A stretch of 46,611 nucleotides of DNA, taken from contig SXPC01000215.1 of the NCBI GenBank assembly GCA_005778225.1, positions 1 to 46,611 on the forward strand. Reading direction: 5' to 3'. The position numbers were made by a program, and so were the translations under genes. This DNA comes from Planctomyces sp. GTDB taxonomy: Bacteria > Planctomycetota > Planctomycetia > Planctomycetales > Planctomycetaceae. Positions 27,316 through 35,852 of the stretch are shown here, piece by piece (the first letter of the stretch is position 1; the number at the start of each line of letters is the position of its first letter). The notes beneath the pieces were generated by a model. The model searched no databases, was not told where the DNA came from, and saw only the letters and a program-made list of their open reading frames with translations.

Positions 27316-29160
27316 TCACGACTTCCCCTTCTTCAACTCGACTTCCACTTCTCCCGTGGCGGGATTCAGAATCCGTGCCGTTCCGTCAACTCGATAGCCA
27401 TTGTATTCGGTATTGATTGATTGAGGTTTTCCATCACTCGCTAGTGACGGCGAAGTCGCACTGGATCCGGAAGGAGACCTCACTTCCAGTTTGAGATTCG
27501 TTCCGCCAGCCGAGTATCTATTCAATTCGGTTTTTACAATCACAATATTCCCTGCTGGATTGGCGATGAACGCAGTAAAAACATCGCCCGGCATCAGTTT
27601 CAAATTGATCGAAGGAATTTCAGACAGCTCTGGAATTCCAGCAGCTCGAAGATCATCCGCAAACGTTTCAAATATCTTTCGCTTGGCCTGCCAGTCAATC
27701 GCGCCTGACAGGATGGATTCGAACTCACCTTTCTTGTCCTCTTTAAGTTGACGAATGAAGAGACTCTTCCATTCCATGCTCCGTTGCTCGTCTGACATGT
27801 TTTTTTGATCGGCTTCGAAGCGAGCCACCTCAAGCATGAGATTGGTTGCTGGTGTGTCGAATCGTTTCAAGAGTTCCTCATACGCAACCTTACTCTCGTT
27901 CGTCATCGCCTTGCGAAACATCAATGCCTTTTCCAACGACACTTTTGGGTCATCAAGAATCTGACGGACAAGCTTGCGATACTCGTCATCAGGCATCACA
28001 CACGAGTAGTGCAGATACAGTCTGGTCGTCGCGGCAGAGGAGGCTTTCTCCTGTAAGGAATTGTCATCACCAATCAACTCAGGACGCGGGGCAGGGTAGA
28101 TCTCCCAGAAATCGTTGTGATCGGGTGAATTCGAGCGAGCAATACACTCCCGGGGAATCTTGAATATCTCATTATTCAGCTGAATAGCGTTATTGTGTTG
28201 AGTCAGTTCTGTGAACCCCTTTGACAGAAACTCTCCCTGAATGCGTCGGTAAAAATCTCTTAACTCCATTGAGGGGACTTCAATGAGCCACAGTGCATCG
28301 CATGATGTCAGGAATCCATGCGTCATGCGAATCTGCCGATGAGGAAATCTGATGAGAACTGCTGGTGACTCGACAGGCGTTTGTGCAGGCCAGAAATCCT
28401 TTGAAAGATCCGGCGGCAAATCGCCGTATCGCTTCCGGTAGTAATCTTGAGATCCCACGAGCTGACTTGCAATGTCTTCAGCGAGTAACTCCGGCAACAT
28501 CGGTCGCAGGTCTTCAAATGAGATACTGCTGGGGTAGGACAACTCTCTTTTCATCACTGATCCGGAACTTGCATTAACAAGCGGATCGGCAATTGGAAAA
28601 TCTTGATGCCGCAGCGTCTGATTTGTCGTATCGGCGATGACGAAATATTTCACATCGATTTTGGTTTGGGGCCTCCCGTCGTGCGATGGTTCTCGTCTCA
28701 AAGAAGCCGCCAGATTCGTCTCGTCGATGAAGACACTGACCCAGCGATCAAAATTATCTACTGCTGTCTCTTTCATATCAAAGAACTGAACCGCGTCAAA
28801 CTTGCCACTCTCCTTCAATCTCTCGACCAGGAGCTCCGTGACACTTCGATTCAAAGGCGTATCCACATCCAGAGTGACAGCTATCGTCTTCATTGGGCTT
28901 TTCTCGCCCAGCTGACCAATCGATCCTCCAGATCCGCTGTAACTGGACACACTTCCTTTCTGCAGCAATTTCGGATCCGGCCCGACCCCCAGCGCCTTCG
29001 CGACCGACTTCTGTGCCGTCCGAATCACCGCATCATTCAGAAACGGTACACCAAATAATACCGCACCGAACCCAACTAACAGCAGCAGCGACATCCCGAT
29101 CAGCAGCTTTTCCATCCATGCCAGCCGCGACTGTTTTTTCGATTCGCCTTCACCCTGCAT
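27316..29160 (-). CDS. Membrane-anchored protein of unknown function
   Basis: A 614-residue protein with a short charged N-terminus and one membrane helix at about 17-43, so the rest should face the periplasm. No domain was recognised. Residues 90-130 (KTIAVTLDVDTPLNRSV.. ) and the later segments read as mixed alpha/beta, and the last 90 residues look like beta strands with a Ser/Gly-rich linker. The start has GGGAG about seven bases upstream. The PQQ-propeller gene ends only 31 bases before it on the same strand, so they form a two-gene operon and may work together at the envelope. This is a guess from position. Confidence 0.75.
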   Translation of the reverse strand: MQGEGESKKQSRLAWMEKLLIGMSLLLLVGFGAVLFGVPFLNDAVIRTAQKSVAKALGVGPDPKLLQKGSVSSYSGSGGSIGQLGEKSPMKTIAVTLDVDTPLNRSVTELLVERLKESGKFDAVQFFDMKETAVDNFDRWVSVFIDETNLAASLRREPSHDGRPQTKIDVKYFVIADTTNQTLRHQDFPIADPLVNASSGSVMKRELSYPSSISFEDLRPMLPELLAEDIASQLVGSQDYYRKRYGDLPPDLSKDFWPAQTPVESPAVLIRFPHRQIRMTHGFLTSCDALWLIEVPSMELRDFYRRIQGEFLSKGFTELTQHNNAIQLNNEIFKIPRECIARSNSPDHNDFWEIYPAPRPELIGDDNSLQEKASSAATTRLYLHYSCVMPDDEYRKLVRQILDDPKVSLEKALMFRKAMTNESKVAYEELLKRFDTPATNLMLEVARFEADQKNMSDEQRSMEWKSLFIRQLKEDKKGEFESILSGAIDWQAKRKIFETFADDLRAAGIPELSEIPSINLKLMPGDVFTAFIANPAGNIVIVKTELNRYSAGGTNLKLEVRSPSGSSATSPSLASDGKPQSINTEYNGYRVDGTARILNPATGEVEVELKKGKS

Positions 29161-29191
29161 TCCGGTCTCCCGTTGAAGCTCTCAGTCGCAT

Positions 29192-30490
29192 CTACTCGAA
29201 TCGGTACAATCCGTTCTCGCTGCGAAGCAGTAGCGAGTTTCCAACGGCTGCAGGAGATCCTTTGACTTGGCCCGACTGCAATTCATTTTTCTGCACGAGT
29301 TTGAACTCCCTTCCTGGCTTGATGACATAGACGACGCCGTTCTCATCGGCCAGATAGATATGTCCGCCTGCATAGATTGGCGACGATGACATATTGCCTC
29401 CCAGGCGTTCCTGGTAGAGCTGCTCTCCGGTTGCGGGATCGATGCACAGGAATGTTCCCTTTTCGGTCGACATGTAGATCAACCCGTCAACCAGAAGGGG
29501 CGAAGGAATCAGGGAGATGCCTTTATTGTTCTTCCAGCTGATGTGGCTTTTTGTGATGTCTCCCTGGCCGCCGAGTTTGATTGCCATGAAAGTCGCTTTG
29601 CCGAAGCCTGTGGCGACGTAGACGGACTCGCCATCGGTGATGGGCATCGGGACGGTCGAGAAGCCCTGATAGGTCGTGTACCACAGGTCATTGCCATTGC
29701 GGGGATCATAACCGTGAACCTGATCGGGTCCGATCGAAACCATGACTTCCGGCGGATTCGTCTGTCCTGCGTTTCTTACGATGAGCGGGGTGGAGAACGA
29801 GCGATGCGTATCGGCATTGTTTCGCAAGGGTTGCGAGCGTCCCTGTGTCCACATCACTTTCCCTGTCGATTTATCGAGGGCAGCGATGATGTTCTTATCT
29901 GCCCCGTCGCAGGTAATGATGATGGTGTCTTCATAGGGAACGGGATGACTGCCTGCTCCCGTCATGTATTCAACGACGATTTCATTGTTCTTCCAGACGA
30001 TCTCGCCGGTTGCGCGATCGATCGCCGCATTGCCATAATTGCCAAAATGAACGTAGACATTCTTTTCATCGATGACGGGTGTGGGAGAGGCCTGCGAATT
30101 CTGGAGGTGAATCTCTTCCCATTCCTCCGGCTCAAAGATCGTGACTGCGTGGATAATTTTGCCCGTTGTGTAGTCGAGGCAGATCGCTTGCAGTTTCTTC
30201 TCTTCGAGAAGCGCTGTCGTCAGCCAGACCTCGTTATCGGCAACCACTGGTGATGACCAGCCGACGCCTGGAATTGGCGTCTTGTAAGCAAGATGCTCGT
30301 TCTCATTAAAAACGGTCGGGGGTTTGGCAGAGGCTTCTGCGTGTCCCTGTTGCGTCGGTCCGCGAAACTGAGGCCAGACGAGCCCGGATGGGGTTCCCGC
30401 CAGCGCGGAGTCGGCCAAGGTCAGCAGTAAACCTCCTGCCAGACAGATCCAGGCAGGGAAAGAAGTTACGAATTGCGGTCGTGTGAGCAT
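29192..30490 (-). CDS. Secreted PQQ-like beta-propeller protein
   Basis: A 432-residue protein with a signal peptide ending near ADSALAG and then the planctomycete-style opening WPQFRGP. Beta-propeller repeats follow (for example DYTTGKI, DRATGEIVWKN, DKSTGKVMW and DPATGEQLY), four or more of the PQQ/pyrrolo-quinoline-like type. No calcium or PQQ-binding residues of quinoprotein dehydrogenases are evident, so this is probably a scaffold, as in BamB, and not an enzyme. The frame is open 78 codons upstream, but the ATG at 30490 begins the signal peptide. It is first in an operon with the membrane-anchored 614-residue protein. Confidence 0.88.
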   Translation of the reverse strand: MLTRPQFVTSFPAWICLAGGLLLTLADSALAGTPSGLVWPQFRGPTQQGHAEASAKPPTVFNENEHLAYKTPIPGVGWSSPVVADNEVWLTTALLEEKKLQAICLDYTTGKIIHAVTIFEPEEWEEIHLQNSQASPTPVIDEKNVYVHFGNYGNAAIDRATGEIVWKNNEIVVEYMTGAGSHPVPYEDTIIITCDGADKNIIAALDKSTGKVMWTQGRSQPLRNNADTHRSFSTPLIVRNAGQTNPPEVMVSIGPDQVHGYDPRNGNDLWYTTYQGFSTVPMPITDGESVYVATGFGKATFMAIKLGGQGDITKSHISWKNNKGISLIPSPLLVDGLIYMSTEKGTFLCIDPATGEQLYQERLGGNMSSSPIYAGGHIYLADENGVVYVIKPGREFKLVQKNELQSGQVKGSPAAVGNSLLLRSENGLYRFE

Positions 30491-30837
30491 CGGTGGGCAC
30501 TCATTGGGCAGGAAAAACCGGAGGGCAAGCCATCTTGACACGAGGGGAGCGTTCGCATCATACTCCCGCCGCTTTGGACGTGCAACAAGGCCCCTTTTCC
30601 CATGTGAAAACGAGTCTTGCCCCCACTTTGCGTCGATCAAGCATCCCATCTTGAAATTGCCAACATTGACATGATCCGCACATCTGGTCACGACGGCCAT
30701 TTCGCACGTCTCTTCTGAAGGCATGATGCCATGAGGTCAATCGTGATCTCGCTGTCTCTCATTGATCCGCATTTGATGACCACCAGCCCTCGTGCTGCGT
30801 CTGGCGTCAACACGCGGACGATCCGGGGGCAGTTCGC
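30491..30837. other. Divergent intergenic region
   Basis: A gap of 347 bases between the minus-strand PQQ gene and the plus-strand glycosyltransferase-like gene. It must hold both promoters, but no clear -35/-10 pair was found. No supported small gene is present. Confidence 0.4.
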
Positions 30838-31908
30838 ATGAAAGTCCTCGTCGCTGACCTCCTGGGCAGTCCGGCTCAGGAATCACTTCTTCGCAGCACG
30901 GTCTCGACCATTTCGCAGTTTGCGGACGTTACCCTCGCTGCGACGGTTCGCTATCACGACCATCACAGCCATGGCCTGTCCATCTATCAGCGTCTCCTTT
31001 TACCGGAGTTTGGTTTCGAATCTGCTCGCCAGTACCTGTCAGGTCTTGATCAGATTCGCAAGCTGATCGAACTTCGTCGGCACCTTGCGGCAAATTCGTA
31101 TGACCACATCGTCATTCTCAGTTACGAAACGGTTTCCTTCTCGCTTCTGTGGAATCGCAAGACACGCTGCTGGCTGATCAATCACACCAATCTCAACGAA
31201 CTCTGTCATTGTCGGACACGCCGACTTCTCTTCCGACGCCTCGACTCTCCGATCAGGCACCTTGTCTTTTGTGAAGAGTTCGCAGACATGTTGCGCATGA
31301 AGTACGACTTCTGCTCCGAAGTCATCCCGTATCCCATGCTGCCACGTGAGCTGCCGCCACGGCCATCGGTCGAGTCGAGTTTCGAGCCGCCTGTTAAACG
31401 CCTCTTCGTTCCCAGTCGTCACGGCTGCCGGGACCATGGCATCCAACTGCGAGACCTTGCGCTCAGTCGAAACGATATGAATGTCATCATGCGCGGCGAT
31501 ACTGAGTTCGTCTCCCGCCGGCTGACGATTTGCAGACAATTCACCGACTATCACGACCAGATCGCCAAGTCCGATGTCGTGCTTTGCGCGGGCGAATACC
31601 ATTACCGTGTCTCGACAGTCGCATTCGATGCGTTGTCCGCTGGTAAGCCCATCCTGATGTGGGACGGGCCGTTCGCCAACTTCCTGCGTCGACAGTTCCC
31701 TTCGCTGATCAAGACCATCTCCAGCATCGACCAGATTCCGGAACTGGTCGCGACGATCGACCCGCAGGCTGTCGACTTCGAATCCTTCCAGAAGATCCAC
31801 CATACCAACCAGATTGCTGACCGCTGGCAACAACTTCTCTGTCACACGATCCGCCTCTACACGCCACCGATCGAAGTGGCTCCTGCAACCTCGCGACGCG
31901 CTTCCTGA
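30838..31908 (+). CDS. Probable GT-B fold glycosyltransferase
   Basis: A 356-residue cytoplasmic protein. The overall pattern fits a GT-B glycosyltransferase: an opening MKVLVADLLGS, a domain break near residue 185 (LPPRPSVESS), a second Rossmann-like half beginning KRLFVPSRHG, and a C-terminal SDVVLCAGEY...STVAFDALSAGKP like the donor-binding region of GT1/GT4 enzymes. There is no firm family match. The donor and acceptor are unknown. ATG 30838 follows GGGGGCAG about ten bases upstream. Neighbours downstream (GT-C-like membrane protein, and rfbF at the far right) suggest surface glycan assembly. A strong promoter begins eight bases after its stop, so the next gene is separately controlled. 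Confidence 0.65.
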   Translation: MKVLVADLLGSPAQESLLRSTVSTISQFADVTLAATVRYHDHHSHGLSIYQRLLLPEFGFESARQYLSGLDQIRKLIELRRHLAANSYDHIVILSYETVSFSLLWNRKTRCWLINHTNLNELCHCRTRRLLFRRLDSPIRHLVFCEEFADMLRMKYDFCSEVIPYPMLPRELPPRPSVESSFEPPVKRLFVPSRHGCRDHGIQLRDLALSRNDMNVIMRGDTEFVSRRLTICRQFTDYHDQIAKSDVVLCAGEYHYRVSTVAFDALSAGKPILMWDGPFANFLRRQFPSLIKTISSIDQIPELVATIDPQAVDFESFQKIHHTNQIADRWQQLLCHTIRLYTPPIEVAPATSRRAS

Positions 31909-31915
31909 GTCCCGT

Positions 31916-31946
31916 TTGACACTTTCGCTTCCCCAGTCGCTATACT
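31916..31946 (+). promoter_or_regulatory. Sigma-70-like promoter of the 32125 gene
   Basis: TTGACA (31916-31921) matches the -35 consensus and TATACT (31941-31946) matches five of six at -10. The spacer is 19 bases, longer than the usual 17. It would give a leader of about 170 bases that contains the dispersed repeat at 32043-32077. Confidence 0.5.
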
Positions 31947-32042
31947 GGAGTTATCGGCCACCATGCCGTCGGCAAGTCGCTGATGAGTCTTCGCGAACCG
32001 TACCCAATGCGATTGCAAAAGCCAAGCGAGCGTTGAGAGCTC

Positions 32043-32077
32043 GATTGGTGCGGTTCGAAGACTCACCAGCACCCTAC
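32043..32077. repeat. Dispersed intergenic repeat, copy 2
   Basis: The second copy of the element at 1337-1373, with the same TTGGTGCGGTTCG and CTCACCAGCACCCT core. It lies in the leader of the secreted protein gene at 32125, in the same orientation as copy 1 on the given strand. Confidence 0.75.
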
Positions 32078-32124
32078 ATCTGATTTCAAGACTGTTTTTC
32101 AATTTCCCTCTCGGAGCCATCCTC

Positions 32125-32640
32125 ATGCAGCCACTCCGCTCCACACTCTTTCTCGTCTTCACCCTCTTTCTGACAACGTCACTGTCTGCCGCTGATGATA
32201 AGGATGAGAAGCCGCCTCTGGATGATAAGGAAAAAGCCTTCGTCGAACTTCTCACAGGCGCGAAACTGACTGGTAGTTTCACGATGCGAGGTCAGGACAA
32301 GCCGATTCCTCAAGGCGAGAGCTACGAGATTGTTTCGGTTGAGAAGGTCCAGCTCGATCCCGCGCAGAAGCCTTACTGGCTGATCAACTCCCGCATGAAG
32401 TTCGCGCAAGTCGATGTCGTCGTTCCTGTCCCGATCCATGTTTACTGGGCCGACGATACGCCTGTCATGTCTTTGACCTCCGCCACGATCCCTGGTCTGG
32501 GAAGTGAATTCGGATGCCGTATTCTTTTTTATGAGAACGAGTACGCTGGTACGTGGTCTCACGGCAAAAAGGGCGGCCACATGTTTGGCAAGATCGAAAA
32601 GCTGAAGAGTGAGAAACCCGCTGCGGCTGTTGAGAAGTAA
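32125..32640 (+). CDS. Small secreted protein, unknown
   Basis: A 171-residue protein with a signal peptide ending near TTSLSAA, a Lys/Asp-rich segment (25-37), and a beta-rich body. No domain was recognised. Residues 50-60 (GSFTMRGQDK) and the later GRILFYENEYAGTWSHG-like stretch are the sort of pattern seen in planctomycete conserved secreted proteins, but that is recall, not a match. GGAG lies nine bases before the ATG. A separate promoter at 31916 and the dispersed repeat in its leader make it its own transcription unit. Confidence 0.65.
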   Translation: MQPLRSTLFLVFTLFLTTSLSAADDKDEKPPLDDKEKAFVELLTGAKLTGSFTMRGQDKPIPQGESYEIVSVEKVQLDPAQKPYWLINSRMKFAQVDVVVPVPIHVYWADDTPVMSLTSATIPGLGSEFGCRILFYENEYAGTWSHGKKGGHMFGKIEKLKSEKPAAAVEK

Positions 32641-32766
32641 GTTCATTCTCCCCCTTCGATCTTCCAAGCGGCAGGTAAGATTGAATGATCGAGTGCGAGT
32701 TCGACTGGGGTCAGCTAGCAATCCTGACCCCAGCCACCCAAGTCATCATTTCCACGAACAAATTTC

Positions 32767-34767
32767 ATGTCGAACTCTGAAACCTCCAATGTTCTCGAAC
32801 TTCCGCATCTGGACCCGCGTGGGAAAACCGACGAACAGCTCCATCGCTGGACCGGGGAAGTTTACGAACAAGCTCTGCCTCAGCTCGCGCGATCGACGTC
32901 GCACTGGTATTACATCGTTCTCATTGCCCTTTTGCCGGGGCTGATGTCCGCGATGCGTCTGCCTCTCAACAATGCCTCTGCGATCTGGGGGCTTCTCTCT
33001 CTGGAGTACCTCAACGTCCATCACTGGCTTTGCCTGATCGACCTGAGCGCCTGCACCTCCGAACCGGCCATCATGTATCAGCCTCCTCTGAACGGCTGGC
33101 TGGCGGCGATGGCGCAGCATGTTCCGACGCTACTGCCTCTTAATCGACACTGTCTGCCGGCGTACCTTTCGCTTGTGGCGTCCGTCTGCATGATCGCAGT
33201 TGTTGCGAGACATTATCTGACGCCCCGCGGGATGATCATTGCTGCTCTTCTGCTTGGCGTTTCTGGACCGTTACTGGAGGATGTGCGGACTGGATCCTCT
33301 TTGATTCCCGGGATCTTCTGTCAGCTTGCGATCTGGGATGTCCTCATCCGCTCGCAACGCCCCAAATCCAAAAGCCGCGAGAAACTTCTCATTGCAGCTG
33401 CTGCGCTGACGGGACTTTTGTTTCTCATCAACTCTATTATTGCGCTGGCGAACTTGATCGCGGTTCTCACGTGGCTGGTCCTGAGCAACTTCGCGATCAG
33501 CGAACCTGCTCCTGCTGCTCCTTCTCCTTCGGTCGCAACCGACCGGCCTCGTCGTCCTCCTGTCAGGAAATCACACTGGCATTATCTTCCTCTGTGTGCT
33601 GTTGCGTTTCTGGTCGCTGGTGCCTGGTGGCCAATGTTTATGTACGCCAGTCACGGCGGGAACTTTATTATCGAGACACTCGGCTGGCCCAGTGAATTCG
33701 CCCCGTGGTATGTCGATATGCAGGGCTCTGCCTGGGAGGATCTGGTGCAGGGAGGCGCGATTCTCTCGATTTACAGCATTAAGCTCATGATTGGCGCGGC
33801 GCTCTGTGCTCTTCTGGGCGCCACGGAAGTCGCTGAACTCAAAGACAAACAACGTGCCCTCCGCATGGTCACCGGGTCGATGCTGTTCGGTGTTCTTGCC
33901 ACGTGGGCTATCTGCGGTGAAATGGACATCACGCTTAAGGCTGATTATCCGTTCTGGTCGGTTCTCGTCACTCCTCCTCTGGTCCTCCTCGCGACGGCTG
34001 CGATTGATGTTTACTGTCGCAAAGGTCCTGTGTCTCGTTTCTCCAATCCTCTGCTGTGGTCTGCTCTAGCGATCTTCTTCTGGGGCGTGCTTCCCGACGA
34101 CTTCGCCTCATGGCTTCCGATTGTCACATTGCTTGTGGCGACATTCCTGCTCACGATTCTGATTCGCTATCATGAAGGGCGAGGCTCATTTCTGAAATCA
34201 GCCATGGTTGTTCTGATGCTCGTTCTCTCGGTCTGGACTCCCTTTCCGAGACAAGCTCCTGCAAAAGAAACGGCGATCAACTGGTTTCAGATCACCCGTC
34301 AAACAGAGAAAGTCACGTGGTCCCGTCTCCTCGTGAATGACCCGCCTCCGCCACGTCTGCTGTATGCGCTGCATCGGCTCTGGCCTTCCACGGGTTTTGA
34401 AATGCTCGACCAACAGCGTTTCCCGACATCCTTCAAAGGGACCGATGACTTCCCCGAAGGAGACGGCGTCATTGTCTTCTGGGGAGTCGAGCCTTACCTT
34501 CCCACCGATGAAGAGCAGCGCTGGAAATACCATCTGATCACCCAGCCCCAATATTATGCCGGGGCAGAACTCTTCTTTTATCGCGTCAGCCGGGTTCCCA
34601 AGACCATTAGCCTGGCGGTGAAAGGGGCGAATGAGGCGGTTGACGCTGCTTTTTCCACACCGTTGACGACGCCTGCTGGCTCCCAACCGGTGAAGAATCC
34701 AGCGGCAGCAGCAACCCCTGCGACTCAGCCCGCGGAGAAAGCGGCGAATCTCCCGCCCCCGAAATGA
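32767..34767 (+). CDS. Polytopic membrane protein, GT-C glycosyltransferase-like
   Basis: A 666-residue inner-membrane protein with about ten hydrophobic helices, the first at about 46-64. YQPPLNGWLAAMAQ near residues 101-114 resembles the PPLYYWL-type loop of GT39/ArnT-like enzymes, and a large soluble C-terminal part (about 495-666) ends in a Pro/Ala-rich tail. The catalytic acidic residue of the first loop in known GT-C enzymes is not obvious here, so the activity is inferred. The substrate would be a lipid-linked sugar. The next gene, a membrane-anchored phosphatase, begins 85 bases later on the same strand. Confidence 0.6.
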   Translation: MSNSETSNVLELPHLDPRGKTDEQLHRWTGEVYEQALPQLARSTSHWYYIVLIALLPGLMSAMRLPLNNASAIWGLLSLEYLNVHHWLCLIDLSACTSEPAIMYQPPLNGWLAAMAQHVPTLLPLNRHCLPAYLSLVASVCMIAVVARHYLTPRGMIIAALLLGVSGPLLEDVRTGSSLIPGIFCQLAIWDVLIRSQRPKSKSREKLLIAAAALTGLLFLINSIIALANLIAVLTWLVLSNFAISEPAPAAPSPSVATDRPRRPPVRKSHWHYLPLCAVAFLVAGAWWPMFMYASHGGNFIIETLGWPSEFAPWYVDMQGSAWEDLVQGGAILSIYSIKLMIGAALCALLGATEVAELKDKQRALRMVTGSMLFGVLATWAICGEMDITLKADYPFWSVLVTPPLVLLATAAIDVYCRKGPVSRFSNPLLWSALAIFFWGVLPDDFASWLPIVTLLVATFLLTILIRYHEGRGSFLKSAMVVLMLVLSVWTPFPRQAPAKETAINWFQITRQTEKVTWSRLLVNDPPPPRLLYALHRLWPSTGFEMLDQQRFPTSFKGTDDFPEGDGVIVFWGVEPYLPTDEEQRWKYHLITQPQYYAGAELFFYRVSRVPKTISLAVKGANEAVDAAFSTPLTTPAGSQPVKNPAAAATPATQPAEKAANLPPPK

Positions 34768-34852
34768 GGTTTACATAGCTGGCGACCCGTAGTAGAGTTC
34801 CGACCGAAGTACTCGTCTCTACACCACTCGTCTGCCATGGAAGGCTCGACCT

Positions 34853-35449
34853 GTGATCTCGACTCCTGTCATCATCGCATTGCTGTCTGTCACTGCCCTG
34901 GCTATTGCGGGCATTCTGGTCTACCGACACAAACGCTATAAGCACTTCGCTGTCCATCAGGAAGGGCTCGTTTATCGCAGCGCGTGGCTGCGTCCAGACG
35001 TTTTTTCTGAGCTGATTGAGCGTCATCAGTTCCGCACTATCGTCAATCTGTGTAAGCCAGGAGAACTGGGTGAAGATCGCTGGAATAAACAACGCGTCGC
35101 CGTCACCAATGCCGGCTGCCGCCTTGTTGAGCTGAATATGCCGTTCGAAATCGAACCGGACGATACCAAGCTCGAACAACACGTCGCCCACTTCGCTGAC
35201 CCGAACAACTATCCCATGCTGATCCACTGCCAGCACGGCGTGACACGAACTGCGAAGTCAATCGCCATCTACGACATGGTCTTCCGCAATATGACGGGCG
35301 ACCAGTCGCTCAAGTCGATGCCTTTGTTTGGTCGCAAATGGCACAATGTGAATGTCACTAGCTTCGTGGCGGCATTCGATGAGCAGGTCGCTGAGAAGTG
35401 GCGTCAGAAAATGACTGGAAAACTCAATCGCTTGAAATCTGCGGCATAA
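34853..35449 (+). CDS. Membrane-anchored dual-specificity/tyrosine phosphatase-like protein
   Basis: A 198-residue protein with one N-terminal membrane helix (about 5-24) and a cysteine phosphatase domain. The P-loop is HCQHGVTRT with Cys126 and Arg132, the CX5R signature of the dual-specificity/PTP fold. The general acid is probably Asp103 or Asp104. Topology decides whether it works in the cytoplasm. A positive patch (RHKRYKH) after the helix suggests the domain stays inside. GTG at 34853 is taken as start because GGAAGG lies eight bases upstream. The ATG at 34837 is out of frame. It follows the GT-C-like gene, so it may act on a phosphorylated carrier or protein in glycan export. This is speculative. 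Confidence 0.82.
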   Translation: MISTPVIIALLSVTALAIAGILVYRHKRYKHFAVHQEGLVYRSAWLRPDVFSELIERHQFRTIVNLCKPGELGEDRWNKQRVAVTNAGCRLVELNMPFEIEPDDTKLEQHVAHFADPNNYPMLIHCQHGVTRTAKSIAIYDMVFRNMTGDQSLKSMPLFGRKWHNVNVTSFVAAFDEQVAEKWRQKMTGKLNRLKSAA

Positions 35450-35852
35450 TTCCAGGTTCTTGTCGTAGTGAGCTGAGGAGTTTCGTCACGGGAGCTTTTT
35501 TGGCGCTCTCTGCGACATTCGTTCCTGTTTTGTCACAACAGTTCCGCAACCGCTGCCTTGTCACCTGTCTGTGAATTCCCAGTGAGATTCGTCTTTACGG
35601 GCCGAAAATCTTAACAGTGAGGTTGATCGGTTAATCCTATGGCGTTTATGATTGAATAGTTGTTTTGACAACAATCGCGGTTGTTGCCTCGATTCTTGTC
35701 CCTGCCTGTGACAGAAGACGCGTCTTCTGTTTCTGCCTGTGTTGTTCCTGCCAGAGTGTCGAGCGGGTCACTGATCGTGGTCACGCTTGGTCTCTTGATA
35801 TCTGTCTTCCGGAGCGACTCGACTCCAACCTCGAAACGTGATGGGATGCCTT
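35450..35852. other. Spacer before the first PQQ gene of the right-hand cluster
   Basis: About 400 bases without a supported gene. A TTGACA hexamer occurs at 35665-35670 but has no good -10 partner at the expected distance. A T-rich AGCTTTTTT lies just after the phosphatase gene without a clear stem. The cluster promoter is expected here. Confidence 0.4.
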
